A DNA stretch of 64,000 nucleotides, from contig SVLH01000005.1 of NCBI GenBank assembly GCA_015068025.1, positions 1 to 64,000 on the forward strand, read 5' to 3'. Source of the DNA: Oscillospiraceae bacterium (lineage in GTDB: Bacteria > Bacillota > Clostridia > Oscillospirales > Oscillospiraceae). The position numbers and the translations under genes were made by a program. Shown here piece by piece: positions 24,977 through 33,785 of this stretch; within the stretch, counting starts at the first letter, position 1, and each line of letters starts with the position of its first letter. The notes beneath the pieces are model-generated. The model was not told the origin of the DNA. It worked only from the letters and a program-made list of their open reading frames with translations, and did not search any database.

Positions 24977-25306
24977 ATGGAATTAACCAGCAAACAGAGA
25001 GCCCAGCTCCGCGGCCTTGCCAACAGCATCGACACCATTTTGCAGGTCGGCAAGGATGGCATCGGCGAGAACCTCATCAAGCAGGCGGACGAAGCCCTGG
25101 AGGCTCGCGAACTCATTAAGGGTCGGGTTTTGGATAATAATATCGAATACGATGCACGTCTGGCTGCGGAGGAACTGGCGAAAGCCACCCGCAGCGAGGT
25201 GGTGCAGGTCATCGGCAGCAAGTTTGTGCTGTACCGCGAGACCCATTCCAAGCCGAAGGAAAAGCGGATCCAGCTTGTCAAAAGCTTGAAGAAACGCGGA
25301 AACTGA
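24977..25306 (+). CDS. yhbY: YhbY-family RNA-binding protein (CRM domain)
   Basis: This 109-residue protein is a stand-alone CRM domain that binds pre-50S ribosomal particles. Diagnostic stretches are LTSKQRAQLRGLANSIDTIL and QVGKDGIGENLIKQADEALE, the GxxG-type loop in this region, and the C-terminal GSKFVLYRETHSK. AGGAG precedes the ATG. It sits between rdgB and nadD-yqeK, which is its usual neighbourhood (YqeI in Bacillus). Confidence 0.93.
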   Translation: MELTSKQRAQLRGLANSIDTILQVGKDGIGENLIKQADEALEARELIKGRVLDNNIEYDARLAAEELAKATRSEVVQVIGSKFVLYRETHSKPKEKRIQLVKSLKKRGN

Positions 25307-25365
25307 CGGCAGAAGAACCTCAAAGTAAACGCACAGAGCGTGATTCCGAAAGAGGAAGTGCTTCC

Positions 25366-26556
25366 ATGAGAATCGGCATTTACGGGGGGACCTTCAATCC
25401 GCCGCATCTGGGCCATATCACAGCGGCCAGAGCGGTGTTTGAACTGCTGAAGCTGGACCGTCTGCTTCTGATCCCGGCAGGTCTGCCGCCCCACAAGCTC
25501 ATGCCGCCCGGCTCGCCCACGGCGCTCCAGCGGCTGGAAATGACCCGCCTTGCGGGAGAACAACTGGATATTGGCGATAAAGTAGAAGTGCTTGACATCG
25601 AGCTTCTCCGTAAGGGGAAAAGCTATACTTCCGATACGCTGGCCGAATTGAAACGGCAATTTCCCGAGGATGAACTCTGGCTATTGATGGGCACAGATAT
25701 GTTCCTCACGCTGCAGGCCTGGCATGCGCCGGAGGAGGTGCTTCGCCTCGCTGGTATCGCGGCGTTTGGCCGCACCGAGGCGGATACGGAAGAACTGTTT
25801 GCCGTGCAGCGGGAATTCCTGAACAGGGAGTACCCCGGCAGCCGCATCTTCACCCTGACCATTCCTGGCGTGATCGATGTTTCCTCCACCCAGCTGCGTG
25901 AGCAACTGAAAAACGGGGAGGGAGCCAGACTGCTGGCACCGGCGGTGTACGGATACATCCTCCGCAACAGACTGTACGGAACGGACGCTGATTTGCGCCA
26001 TCTTTCCATAGAGCAGCTGCGCTGCGTGGCCATGAGCTTTTTGAAGCATAAGCGGATCCCCCACGTGCTGGGAACGGAGCAGGAGGCGGTCAGGCTGGCG
26101 GAGCGCTATGGTGCGGACGTGGAAAAGGCGCGCATCGCCGCCCTGCTGCACGACTGTACAAAGAAGCTGAACATGGAAGAACAGCTGATCCTGTGCCGCA
26201 AATACGGCATTGAACTGGATGCGCTGGAACAAAAGGCGCTGAAACTGCTGCACGCAAAAACCGGCGCGGCGGTTGCGCGGGAGCTGTTCGGCGTTGACAA
26301 TGAGATTTACAGCGCCATTTACTGGCATACCACAGGGCGTGCCGAAATGACCATGCTGGAAAAAATCATCTACCTTGCGGATTATATTGAGCCGACCAGA
26401 AACTTCCCCGGTGTGGATGCGCTGCGAAAGGCGTGCTACGAAGATCTGGACAAGGGGTTGCTGATGGGCTTGGAGATGTCCGTTGAGGAAATGACCGCTA
26501 TGGGAAATCCTGTACATCATGCCACCATCGAGGCACGGGACGCACTGAAAGGATAA
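25366..26556 (+). CDS. nadD: Fusion of nicotinate-nucleotide adenylyltransferase (NadD) and YqeK HD-domain hydrolase
   Basis: This 396-residue protein joins two enzymes that are separate neighbouring genes in Bacillus (nadD/yqeJ and yqeK). Residues 1-200 are NadD, which forms nicotinic acid adenine dinucleotide: GGTFNPPHLGH at 7-17 and the SSTQLRE motif at 173-179. Residues about 208-396 are the YqeK HD domain, related to diadenosine tetraphosphate hydrolases. It has His233, the HD pair His262-Asp263 in LLHDCTKKL, His296, His321 and Asp339 in YLADYIEPTR. No frameshift is needed: the junction (ILRNRLYGTDADLRHLSIEQ) reads straight through. A TTCC/GAGGAAG site precedes the ATG. The fusion puts NAD synthesis and removal of adenylylated dinucleotides in one chain. 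Confidence 0.92.
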   Translation: MRIGIYGGTFNPPHLGHITAARAVFELLKLDRLLLIPAGLPPHKLMPPGSPTALQRLEMTRLAGEQLDIGDKVEVLDIELLRKGKSYTSDTLAELKRQFPEDELWLLMGTDMFLTLQAWHAPEEVLRLAGIAAFGRTEADTEELFAVQREFLNREYPGSRIFTLTIPGVIDVSSTQLREQLKNGEGARLLAPAVYGYILRNRLYGTDADLRHLSIEQLRCVAMSFLKHKRIPHVLGTEQEAVRLAERYGADVEKARIAALLHDCTKKLNMEEQLILCRKYGIELDALEQKALKLLHAKTGAAVARELFGVDNEIYSAIYWHTTGRAEMTMLEKIIYLADYIEPTRNFPGVDALRKACYEDLDKGLLMGLEMSVEEMTAMGNPVHHATIEARDALKG

Positions 26557-26567
26557 GGTTGAGAACG

Positions 26568-27956
26568 ATGCAGAGAGAGAATAAAAAACGCACCACGGAA
26601 CGCCGTCCGGTGGTTAAAACGGGAAAAAAGAAGAAGTCCAATCCCCTGAATCGTCAGGAGAAGGAACTGGTTGCTGCCGCAATTGTTCTGTCGGTGGTGC
26701 TGGTGGTCATGATCGGGTATAAGAGCCTGTTTGTCAGACCGGATATCGGAAAGGACGACACACCCCAGCGTCCTACCACCGGACAGGAGGGAAGCGCAGG
26801 CGGCCCGGAGAGCAGCGAAAGCCTGATCCCCCGTGTGGACGGTGAGCGCAAGAGCAAGGACTATTACACCGTCCTCGTTCTTGGCAGAGATACCGGCGGC
26901 GGCGGAAACACCGACACCATCCTGCTGGCCAGCTATGATGTGACCAACCAGAAGGTCGCCGTGATGTCCATTCCCCGGGATATCATGGTGAATGTGAGCT
27001 GGGACGTGAAGAAGATCAATTCCGTTTACAATGCGTACGGCGGCGGGGACAACGGCATCAACGCCGTTCGCCGTGAGGTCTCCCAGCTGGTGGGCTTTGA
27101 GCCTGATTTCCAGGTCGTGGTGGAGTGGAACGCTGTGCAGCGGATCGTAGATGCTCTGGGCGGCGTATATTTTGATGTGCCGTACAACATGGATTACCAC
27201 GATCCTCTGCAGGATCTGGTCATCGAGCAGACCAAGGGCTACCGTCTGCTCACCGGAACAGATGCCATGCAGGTCATTCGCTGGAGAATGAACGACAAGG
27301 ACAGCCCTTACGGCTACACCAAGATCGGTGACAGCGGCCGCATGAAGCTGCAGCAGGATTTCCTCAAAGCACTGATCGAACAGGCCATGCAGCCTGCCAA
27401 TGTTTTGAAGATCGGCGAGATCGTGCAGGTATTCAAGGAAAGCGTGCAGACTGATCTTGAGCTGCCGGAGATCCTCTGGTTTGGCAAGGCCGCAGTCTCC
27501 GGCGGGCTGAAAATGCGGAATGTGGAATTTATCACCATGCCCTACACCGCCGCGGAGGTCTGGAGCCGGAGTTACAACCAGAAGCTGGACTATCTGCTGC
27601 CTCGGGCCTATGACCTGCTGACGGTGGTCAACGATACGATCAGCCCCTTTGTGGATCCCTTTGGCCTGGATGATCTGGATATCATGTATGTCAACTACGA
27701 TGGCAGCGTCAGCTCCACCTCCGGCCATGTGGAGGACGCCCAGGCGGCGCTGCCGCCGGAGATCCCCGTGATCGAACCCGATCCGGAGATCGGCGGAGAG
27801 CAGACGGGCGGGGAGACCACAGATCCCACCCTGCCCGATATCGGTGAGGAGCCGGGAACGACCGAAGAACCGCTTCCCGAAACGCAGGAGCCGGATGCGC
27901 CGGAGGCCGACACGCCCATCTACCCTGAAAGCGCAGAAATGCCCGATCTGGGATAA
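26568..27956 (+). CDS. LCP (LytR-CpsA-Psr) family cell-wall glycopolymer ligase
   Basis: This protein of about 462 residues attaches glycopolymers from a lipid carrier to peptidoglycan. It has a very basic cytoplasmic N-terminus (RENKKRTTERRP, KTGKKKKS), one transmembrane helix (about residues 34-54, LVAAAIVLSVVLVVMIGY), a low-complexity linker and the LCP domain from about 90. LCP motifs seen are VLGRDTGGGGNTDTILLASY, the arginine-containing MSIPRDIMVN and RLLTGTDAMQVIRWR. The last 70 residues are a Pro/Glu/Thr-rich tail, probably disordered and wall-spanning. ATG 26568 is chosen; a TTG nine bases upstream is also in frame and neither has an ideal ribosome site. It may act on the polysaccharide that CsaB pyruvylates, but nothing here proves it. 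Confidence 0.9.
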   Translation: MQRENKKRTTERRPVVKTGKKKKSNPLNRQEKELVAAAIVLSVVLVVMIGYKSLFVRPDIGKDDTPQRPTTGQEGSAGGPESSESLIPRVDGERKSKDYYTVLVLGRDTGGGGNTDTILLASYDVTNQKVAVMSIPRDIMVNVSWDVKKINSVYNAYGGGDNGINAVRREVSQLVGFEPDFQVVVEWNAVQRIVDALGGVYFDVPYNMDYHDPLQDLVIEQTKGYRLLTGTDAMQVIRWRMNDKDSPYGYTKIGDSGRMKLQQDFLKALIEQAMQPANVLKIGEIVQVFKESVQTDLELPEILWFGKAAVSGGLKMRNVEFITMPYTAAEVWSRSYNQKLDYLLPRAYDLLTVVNDTISPFVDPFGLDDLDIMYVNYDGSVSSTSGHVEDAQAALPPEIPVIEPDPEIGGEQTGGETTDPTLPDIGEEPGTTEEPLPETQEPDAPEADTPIYPESAEMPDLG

Positions 27957-27971
27957 AGAAAGGAAATTGAT

Positions 27972-28334
27972 ATGACACCGAAGGAACTTGCCATTATCGC
28001 AGCCAAGGCGCTGGATGAGAAGAAGGGAAAAGAGATCGCCGCCATCGAGATCACCGATCTGACCACGCTGGCAGACTATTTCGTCATCGCTTCCGGTACC
28101 TCCAGCACCCAGATCAATGCTCTGTGTGGTGCTGTGGAGAAGGCTATGAAGGAGCAGGCGGGAGAGGATCCCCTCCGCCGGGAAGGATACCGTGACGGCA
28201 CCTGGGTGCTTCTGGATTACGGCTGCGTCTGCATCCATGTGTTTTCCCAGGAGGCTCGTGCGTTCTATTCGCTGGAGCGCCTGTGGCATGACGGCAGACC
28301 CCTGGATCTCAGCGGCGTGCTGACGGAAGAATGA
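27972..28334 (+). CDS. rsfS: Ribosomal silencing factor RsfS
   Basis: This 120-residue protein binds ribosomal protein L14 and blocks subunit joining when nutrients are low. The family core is present: DLTTLADYFVIASGTSSTQI, then the REGYRDGTWVLLDYGCVCIH segment and the closing FYSLERLWHDG. The gene starts 15 bases after the LCP gene with AAAGGAAA upstream. nadD-yqeK followed by rsfS (YqeL) is conserved in Firmicutes; the LCP gene between them is a common insertion. It ends the plus-strand run that began at smc. Confidence 0.95.
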   Translation: MTPKELAIIAAKALDEKKGKEIAAIEITDLTTLADYFVIASGTSSTQINALCGAVEKAMKEQAGEDPLRREGYRDGTWVLLDYGCVCIHVFSQEARAFYSLERLWHDGRPLDLSGVLTEE

Positions 28335-28337
28335 ATC

Positions 28338-28380
28338 AAAAAACGCCTGTGGAAGCCACCCTTCCGCGGGCGTTTTTTTG
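28338..28380 (+). terminator. Terminator after rsfS
   Basis: AAACGCCTGTGGAAG pairs with CTTCCGCGGGCGTTT through some G-T pairs and is followed by a T7 run. It closes the smc-rsfS transcription run. Confidence 0.8.
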
Positions 28381-28471
28381 CAAATGGACGACATTTCCCT
28401 GTGCCGGATGCCTGCTGCAAAGGCAAACGGCTTAAGACGGGAAAAAAGAATGGCGGAAAGGGGTAAAAACC

Positions 28472-28500
28472 TTGACAAACCGGGGAATTTTCAATAAAAT
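28472..28500 (+). promoter_or_regulatory. Promoter of the T-box/leuS unit
   Basis: TTGACA (28472-28477), spacer of 17 bases, TAAAAT (28495-28500), immediately before the T-box leader. Confidence 0.75.
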
Positions 28501-28507
28501 ATCTCCT

Positions 28508-28763
28508 GTTAGCGACTTTGATGGGAAGAAAGCCTGAGCGTCCCGCCTACAGAGAGCCGGCGGCTGGTGTGAGCCGGTGGGGGAGCGGAGGTATACTGGT
28601 CCCGGAGTCTTTCGCCTGAAGGCTTGAGTAGGGTGGAACGGTAGGCACCGTTATTGGCCGGCCTCCTGCGAGGCGTTGAGGGCTGCTTGGGAAACCGGCA
28701 GTCGAATCAGGGTGGTAACACGTTTTTGACGTCCCTGACTGCTTTTGCAGTCAGGGATTTTTT
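28508..28763 (+). promoter_or_regulatory. T-box riboswitch controlling leuS
   Basis: This 5' leader senses uncharged tRNA-Leu and lets transcription pass into leuS. The T-box sequence CAGGGTGGTAACACG is at 28709-28722; the usual form ends in ACCGCG, so the part after GGTGGT departs from consensus. The terminator follows at 28732-28763: TCCCTGACTGC, a TTTT loop, GCAGTCAGGGA and T6. The competing antiterminator would use the T-box bases. Stem I runs from about 28515; the likely specifier is a CTG leucine codon within GTATACTGGTCC near 28592-28604, which agrees with the downstream gene, but the exact bulge was not folded. The promoter is at 28472-28500. Confidence 0.85.
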
Positions 28764-28802
28764 GATTGCAAAAAGACTTTCATGAAATGAAGGAGAATCA
28801 TA

Positions 28803-31226
28803 ATGAAGTACGATTTTACAGCCATTGAAAAGAAATGGCAGGACAAGTGGCTGGCCGAGAAGCCATACGCCGCCGTCACCGGTGCGGACAAGGAGAAGTT
28901 CTTCGGTCTCATCGAGTTCCCGTATCCCTCTGCCCAGGGTCTCCATGTGGGCCATGCCCGTCCCTTTACCGCCATGGACGTCATCTGCCGCAAGAAGCGG
29001 ATGCAGGGTTTCAACGTCTTGTTCCCTATGGGCTACGATGCCTTCGGTCTGCCCACGGAGAACTTTGCCATCAAGAACAAGATCCATCCCGCCAAAGTGA
29101 CTCACGACAACGTGTCCAACTTCCGTAAGCAGCTGCAGGCGCTGGGCTATTCCTTCGACTGGGACCGCGAAGTGAACACCACCGATCCCGACTACTATAA
29201 GTGGACCCAGTGGATCTTCCTGCAGATGTTCAAGAAGGGTCTGGCCTATAAGGCCTCCATGCCCGTGAACTGGTGTACCAGCTGCAAGATCGTTCTGGCC
29301 AACGAAGAAGTGGTGGACGGCGGCTGTGAGCGCTGCGGCGGCGAGGTCATCCGCAAGGAAAAGAGCCAGTGGATGCTGGCCATCACCAAGTACGCCGACC
29401 GCCTCATCGACGATCTGGACGAGGTGGACTATATCAACCGTGTCAAGATCCAGCAGAAGAACTGGATCGGCCGCAGCGAGGGTACCGAGGTGGACTTCAC
29501 CGCCACCAACGGCGACAAGCTGACGGTCTACACTACCCGCTGCGACACCCTGTTCGGCGTGTCCTACATGGTCATCTCTCCCGAGCATCCCTATCTGGAA
29601 CAGTGGAAGGATATCATCACCAACTGGGACGAGGTACAGGCATACCGCGATGAGGCTGCCCGCAAGAGCGATTTCGAGCGCGGCGAGCTGAACAAGGACA
29701 AGACCGGCGTTCGTCTTGCCGGCATCGAGGCCGTCAACCCCGCCAGCGGCAAGCAGGTTCCTCTGTTCGTGTCCGACTATGTCCTGATGGGCTACGGCAC
29801 CGGCATCGTCATGGGCGTGCCCGGACACGACCAGCGCGACTGGGAGTTCGCCACCAAGTTCGGTCTGCCCATCATCGAGGTGGTGGCCGGCGGCGACATC
29901 ACCAAGGAAGCCTTCACCCTGAAGGACGATACCGGCATCATGGTCAACTCCGGCTTCCTCAACGGCCTGACCGTCAAGGATGCCATCCCCGCCATGAAGA
30001 AGTGGGTCACCGAGCAGGGTATCGGCCGTCCCAAGACCAACTACAAGCTGCGTGACTGGGTCTTCTCCCGTCAGCGTTACTGGGGCGAGCCCATTCCTCT
30101 GGTCAACTGCGAGAAGTGCGGCTGGGTGGCTCTGCCCGAAGAGCAGCTGCCTCTGCTGCTGCCCGAGGTGGACAGCTACGAGGTCACCGATACCGGCGAA
30201 AGCCCTCTGTCCAAGATGACCGACTGGGTCAACACCACCTGCCCCTGCTGCGGCGGCAAGGCACAGCGCGAGACCGATACCATGCCCCAGTGGGCCGGTT
30301 CCAGTTGGTACTTCCTGCGCTATATGGATGCCCACAACGACAACGAACTGGTCAGCAAGGAAGCCGAGCAGTACTGGGGCCCCGTGGACTGGTACAACGG
30401 CGGCATGGAGCATACCACGCTGCACCTGCTGTACAGCCGCTTCTGGCATAAGTTCCTGTACGACATCGGCGTGGTCTCCACCAAGGAGCCCTATGCCAAG
30501 CGTACCAGCCACGGCATGATCCTGGGCGAGGGCGGCATCAAGATGTCCAAGTCCCGCGGCAATGTGGTCAACCCCACCGATGTCATCGCCGAGTACGGCG
30601 CTGACACCATGCGCCTGTATATCATGTTCGTGGGTGACTTTGAGCAGGCCGCCATCTGGTCTACCGAGGCCGTCAAGGGTTCCAAGCGCTTCCTGGACCG
30701 CGTGTGGAATCTGGCAGAGAGCGCTTCCGACCGTTATGAGGAGACCCCCGCCAACCAGCCCATCCTCCACAAGACCATCAAGAAGGTCACGGACGATGTG
30801 GATACCCTGAAGATGAATACCGCCATTGCCGCTATGATGACCGCTGTCAACGAGCTGTCTGCCAATGGCGTGACTCGCGGCGACATGAAGATCCTGCTGC
30901 AGCTGCTCAGCCCCTTTGCTCCCCACATTGCCGAAGAACTGTGGGAAACTCTGGGCTTTGCCACCAAGGAAGGCTGCATGTGCTGCCAGAGCGCATGGCC
31001 TGTGTACGATGCCGCCAAGACCGTGGCTTCCACCGTGGACATGGCCGTTCAGGTCAACGGCAAGCTGAAGGGCGCCATCGCCATGCCTGCCGACAGCGAG
31101 GAGGCTGCCGTCGTGGAGGCCGCTCTGGCCGTGGATAAGGTCGCCAAGGCCGTGGAAGGCATGCAGATCGTCAAGACCATTCTGGTGAAAAATCGTCTGG
31201 TCAACCTGATCGTCAAGCCTCAATAA
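28803..31226 (+). CDS. leuS: Leucyl-tRNA synthetase
   Basis: This 807-residue class I synthetase charges tRNA-Leu. The HIGH-type motif is HVGH (48-51) in [17 protein letters not shown] and KMSKS is at 580-584. A zinc-site-like CTSCK...CERCGGE lies near 157-178, and a second CEKCGW/CPCCGG set near 437-482. The CP1 editing domain includes the [15 protein letters not shown] threonine-rich region and [15 protein letters not shown]. The C-terminal anticodon domain ends with VNGKLKG. It is complete and of normal length for the bacterial enzyme. AAGGAG precedes the ATG, and expression is governed by the T-box leader. Confidence 0.97.
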   Translation: MKYDFTAIEKKWQDKWLAEKPYAAVTGADKEKFFGLIEFPYPSAQGLHVGHARPFTAMDVICRKKRMQGFNVLFPMGYDAFGLPTENFAIKNKIHPAKVTHDNVSNFRKQLQALGYSFDWDREVNTTDPDYYKWTQWIFLQMFKKGLAYKASMPVNWCTSCKIVLANEEVVDGGCERCGGEVIRKEKSQWMLAITKYADRLIDDLDEVDYINRVKIQQKNWIGRSEGTEVDFTATNGDKLTVYTTRCDTLFGVSYMVISPEHPYLEQWKDIITNWDEVQAYRDEAARKSDFERGELNKDKTGVRLAGIEAVNPASGKQVPLFVSDYVLMGYGTGIVMGVPGHDQRDWEFATKFGLPIIEVVAGGDITKEAFTLKDDTGIMVNSGFLNGLTVKDAIPAMKKWVTEQGIGRPKTNYKLRDWVFSRQRYWGEPIPLVNCEKCGWVALPEEQLPLLLPEVDSYEVTDTGESPLSKMTDWVNTTCPCCGGKAQRETDTMPQWAGSSWYFLRYMDAHNDNELVSKEAEQYWGPVDWYNGGMEHTTLHLLYSRFWHKFLYDIGVVSTKEPYAKRTSHGMILGEGGIKMSKSRGNVVNPTDVIAEYGADTMRLYIMFVGDFEQAAIWSTEAVKGSKRFLDRVWNLAESASDRYEETPANQPILHKTIKKVTDDVDTLKMNTAIAAMMTAVNELSANGVTRGDMKILLQLLSPFAPHIAEELWETLGFATKEGCMCCQSAWPVYDAAKTVASTVDMAVQVNGKLKGAIAMPADSEEAAVVEAALAVDKVAKAVEGMQIVKTILVKNRLVNLIVKPQ

Positions 31227-31266
31227 AAGGAATTTGCAGAAAATACGGGATTTCGGAAAAATTTCC

Positions 31267-31295
31267 TTGACAAGGCTGACCAACGTCCGTATAAT
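31267..31295 (+). promoter_or_regulatory. Consensus sigma-A promoter of rpsU
   Basis: Perfect TTGACA (31267-31272) and TATAAT (31290-31295) with a 17-base spacer, the strongest promoter in the window, as expected for a ribosomal protein gene. Confidence 0.88.
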
Positions 31296-31373
31296 ATCGT
31301 TGTTAACGCCATATTTTATGGCCCTTAAAGTATCCTGGATTTAGCCGGATACCTCGGAGGGAGGGAAATATAA

Positions 31374-31556
31374 ATGTCTGAGATCCATGTGAAGGACGGC
31401 GAGTCCATCGACAGCGCACTGAAGCGTTTTAAGCGCAGCTGTGCCAAGGCCGGTGTCATTGCCGAGGTCCGCAAGAGAGAGCATTATGAGAGCCCCAGTG
31501 TCAAGCGTCGCAAGAAGTCTGAGGCCGCTCGCAAGAACAAGAAGCGTTTCTATTAA
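31374..31556 (+). CDS. rpsU: 30S ribosomal protein S21
   Basis: This 60-residue basic protein is a late-assembly component of the 30S subunit. It begins [20 protein letters not shown] and has the family segment [20 protein letters not shown], ending in a run of Lys and Arg ([16 protein letters not shown]). GGAGGGAGG lies before the ATG. The gene is monocistronic between the perfect promoter at 31267-31295 and a terminator. S21 is the only ribosomal protein gene in the window. Confidence 0.97.
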   Translation: MSEIHVKDGESIDSALKRFKRSCAKAGVIAEVRKREHYESPSVKRRKKSEAARKNKKRFY

Positions 31557-31561
31557 TGCGT

Positions 31562-31599
31562 AAAAAATACCGTGTCCAAAGGGACACGGTATTTTTTTG
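31562..31599 (+). terminator. Terminator after rpsU
   Basis: AAATACCGTGTCC and GGACACGGTATTT form a perfect stem with an AAAG-type loop and a T7 run. Confidence 0.88.
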
Positions 31600-31649
31600 C
31601 CCGTGAGAACCAAATCGCAGACAACGCGTTCTTTGCGGATGCGCTGTGT

Positions 31650-32414
31650 TCAGTCAAACAATGAGTCCGCAATGTCCGCCACATCCGCCCAGCGGACAAA
31701 GGCAGCGGTGATGCCGAGCTGCTGTCCAAGCCGCAGTTTTTCTTTCAGGGTGTCCGCATCGTCAAAGAGGACGAACCGGGTATTTCCGTTACAGGTATAT
31801 GTAAAGTAGCGGGCGCACAGTTCGGGAGAGAAAAACACTGCCGGCGTTTCCTGCGCCATCAAAGCCTGAAGCGCCTCACTGTTCAACGGTGTGCCGACGC
31901 CGGAGGGGCAGGGAAGCGGGAACTGCATCCGCACCCGGCTGATGTCCAGCGCCAGCCGATGGCTGCCCCATCTGGCGGCGGCCTCCTGTAAATGCTCCGT
32001 CAGGCTTCCACCGGAGAGGGCCGTGTCCAGAAGGATCGCGGCGTCCGGGATGGACGCGCCATAGGGTTCCGTTAGATACAGCTTGCGCTGTTCCGACCGA
32101 AGGAGGCGTGCCAGCCTTGCGGCGAAGGTCAGCCGATCCTGCGTGGGGGGCTCGGTGAAGTCAAGCAAAACGCCGTCGTAGGTGCGGCGGCTGCACTCCC
32201 TGACGGCTGCGGCGCACAGTGCGTCCGGGTCGTCGATAAAGGGGGCGTTTTGGTCGCTGACACAGAGGACGCCTCCGGGCGGAACGGTCAGCAATGTGTT
32301 TTGCCGCAGCAGGGAAGACCCTGCGCCAATGTGATAGGCGGCGCAGGCAAGGGATGGATGGTGCTGCCGTGCAAAGGGAAGTTCGCCGAGGGCGGCGATC
32401 AGGTAGATCTGCAA
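31650..32414 (-). CDS. Degenerate GH18-like (chitinase-fold) protein, function unknown
   Basis: This 254-residue protein has no signal peptide and resembles the family 18 glycoside hydrolase fold, but I do not recognise a named family. The strand-4 motif DGxDxDxE of active GH18 appears as YDGVLLDFTEP (Asp80, Asp85): the position of the catalytic Glu is Thr87, with a Glu at 88, one residue off. The C-terminal part (RFVLFDDADTLKEKLRLGQQ, then LGITAAFVRWADV) matches the usual end of GH18 barrels, where the helix and the final Trp line the sugar site. It is therefore probably a non-hydrolytic or altered enzyme. The start is TTG 32414 behind GGGGGTG. It is convergent with rpsU and divergent from yqeG. 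Confidence 0.6.
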   Translation of the reverse strand: MQIYLIAALGELPFARQHHPSLACAAYHIGAGSSLLRQNTLLTVPPGGVLCVSDQNAPFIDDPDALCAAAVRECSRRTYDGVLLDFTEPPTQDRLTFAARLARLLRSEQRKLYLTEPYGASIPDAAILLDTALSGGSLTEHLQEAAARWGSHRLALDISRVRMQFPLPCPSGVGTPLNSEALQALMAQETPAVFFSPELCARYFTYTCNGNTRFVLFDDADTLKEKLRLGQQLGITAAFVRWADVADIADSLFD

Positions 32415-32426
32415 TGGGACACCCCC

Positions 32427-32455
32427 TTGTAGAAGTGGGAAAAATCTGGTATACT
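32427..32455 (+). promoter_or_regulatory. Promoter of yqeG
   Basis: TTGTAG (32427-32432), 17-base spacer, TATACT (32450-32455); the yqeG ATG follows 33 bases later. Confidence 0.65.
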
Positions 32456-32487
32456 TTTTTTAAAGTTATGCAGATGAGGAGCCGCTT

Positions 32488-33000
32488 ATGCCGTTATCGC
32501 TGATACCCCACCGGCTGTTTGCCCATTACCGGGAAGTCACGCCGGAATATTTAAGAAAAAAAGGGATCGCCCTGCTTTTGAGTGATCTGGATTTCACGCT
32601 GGCCCCCAAGTCTGTGCGCCGTCCTGACGCGGAGCTGCGGGCATGGATCGCGGAACTGGAAACGTCGGGGATCGCTTTTATGATCGTGTCCAATAACCGG
32701 TCCGGTGTGCGGGTCACGGAGTTTTGCGCCGACCTGGGTGTGCCCTATCAGGGACACGCGGGGAAGCCCTCCACCCGGGGACTGGAGGCGGCCATGGAAC
32801 GGGCGGGGGTGGATCGTTTGCGCACCGCCATGTTGGGCGATAAGCTGCTGACGGATATGCTGGCGGCCAACCGCGCCGGCGTTCTGGCGCTGATGGTGGA
32901 GCCGCTGGGCGGCGCTGTGACCGCCTGGCAGAAGGTGCTTCACGCGCTGCAAGCGCCCTTCAAGGCGGTCTGTCGCCGTCGAATGGTGAAAAATGGTTGA
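32488..33000 (+). CDS. yqeG: YqeG-family HAD-IIIA phosphatase
   Basis: This 170-residue HAD phosphatase belongs to the YqeG/Gep4 group; the yeast relative removes phosphate from phosphatidylglycerophosphate. The N-terminus PLSLIPHRLFAHYREVTPEY is typical. Motif I is LSDLDFTLAP with Asp33 and Asp35; the usual residue after the second Asp (Asn) is Phe. Motif II is MIVSNN, motif III has the Lys of HAGKPS, and motif IV is LGDKLLTDMLAAN. In Bacillus yqeG heads the yqeG-H-aroE-yqeI-nadD set; here it is alone. The phosphatase could act in cardiolipin or phosphatidylglycerol synthesis, and a cardiolipin synthase lies 4 kb away, but that is only suggestive. Confidence 0.88.
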   Translation: MPLSLIPHRLFAHYREVTPEYLRKKGIALLLSDLDFTLAPKSVRRPDAELRAWIAELETSGIAFMIVSNNRSGVRVTEFCADLGVPYQGHAGKPSTRGLEAAMERAGVDRLRTAMLGDKLLTDMLAANRAGVLALMVEPLGGAVTAWQKVLHALQAPFKAVCRRRMVKNG

Positions 33001-33027
33001 AAAAACAGGAAAGTACCTGAAAAATAC

Positions 33028-33056
33028 TTGCAATAGCGGGCAACATACGGTAAAAT
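33028..33056 (+). promoter_or_regulatory. Promoter of efp
   Basis: TTGCAA (33028-33033), 17-base spacer, TAAAAT (33051-33056), leaving an 85-base leader before efp. Confidence 0.65.
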
Positions 33057-33143
33057 AGCTTCGGTAATTTCACTAGATATAGAAAAATGAGAAAAGATCT
33101 GTTTACAGGTCATTTCTCGTAGATTTGTGAGGAGGAAAAAATT

Positions 33144-33713
33144 ATGCCTACCATTACTGCCGGCGATTTCCGGAATGGCGTTACTTTCGAGATGGACGGC
33201 AAGGTCATGACCGTTGTCGAGTTCCAGCATGTCAAGCCCGGTAAGGGCGCTGCTTTCGTGCGCACCAAGTATAGAAACGTGATGACCGGTGCCATCCGTG
33301 AAGAGTCCTTCAACCCCACCGCCAAGTTCGAGCAGGCCACCGTGGAGCGCAAGGATGCCGAGTACAGCTACAACGACGGCGATCTCTACTACTTCATGGA
33401 CCCCGAGACCTTCGATATGGTTCCCCTGAATGCTGACGTTCTGGGCGATGCCTTCAAGTTCGTCAAGGAGAACACCGTCTGCAAGCTGCTGAGCTACAAG
33501 GGCAGCGTCTTTGCTGTGGAAGCTCCCAACTTCATGGAGCTGGTTGTTACCGAGACCGAGCCCGGCGTGAAGGGCGATACCGCTACCAACGTCACCAAGG
33601 CTGCTACGCTGGAGACCGGCGCTGTGGTTAAGGTTCCCCTGTTCATCAGCGAGGGTGAGAAGATTCAGATCGATACCCGTACCGGCGAGTATGTCGGCCG
33701 CGTGAAGGAATAA
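33144..33713 (+). CDS. efp: Elongation factor P
   Basis: This 189-residue factor relieves ribosomes stalled at polyproline stretches. Three beta-barrel domains are complete. The domain I loop reads [17 protein letters not shown], with the tip lysine at residue 34; this is the site that is modified in many bacteria, and a PGKG loop with Lys fits the lysine-type group. Domain II is marked by YMDPETF-like [14 protein letters not shown], and the C-terminal domain ends [30 protein letters not shown] precedes the ATG. No modification enzyme gene was recognised in the window. Confidence 0.96.
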   Translation: MPTITAGDFRNGVTFEMDGKVMTVVEFQHVKPGKGAAFVRTKYRNVMTGAIREESFNPTAKFEQATVERKDAEYSYNDGDLYYFMDPETFDMVPLNADVLGDAFKFVKENTVCKLLSYKGSVFAVEAPNFMELVVTETEPGVKGDTATNVTKAATLETGAVVKVPLFISEGEKIQIDTRTGEYVGRVKE

Positions 33714-33725
33714 TAAAGCTATAAA

Positions 33726-33750
33726 GAGGGGGGATGGCGCATCCCCCCTC
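33726..33750 (+). other. Strong GC-rich hairpin between efp and the CD1247-type gene
   Basis: GAGGGGGGATG-GCGC-ATCCCCCCTC is a perfect stem, but the T run (TTTTTT, 33764-33769) is 14 bases away, so it may be a processing or RNA-stabilising site or a weak terminator. Read-through would include the next gene. Confidence 0.6.
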
Positions 33751-33785
33751 TCACTAAATTAACTTTTTTGGAAGGAGTAACTGCT

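Noticed and set aside
26517..28478. Long minus-strand frame opposite the LCP and rsfS genes
   Set aside because: It has no recognisable domain and no start signal, and it crosses two real genes on the other strand.
28707..31283. Long minus-strand frame opposite leuS
   Set aside because: LeuRS is complete on the plus strand with all motifs. The antisense frame is an artefact of codon bias and high GC.
33726..33769. Hairpin after efp as a strong rho-independent terminator
   Set aside because: The T run is 14 bases from the stem, which is too far for a normal terminator. It is kept as a hairpin of unknown use.
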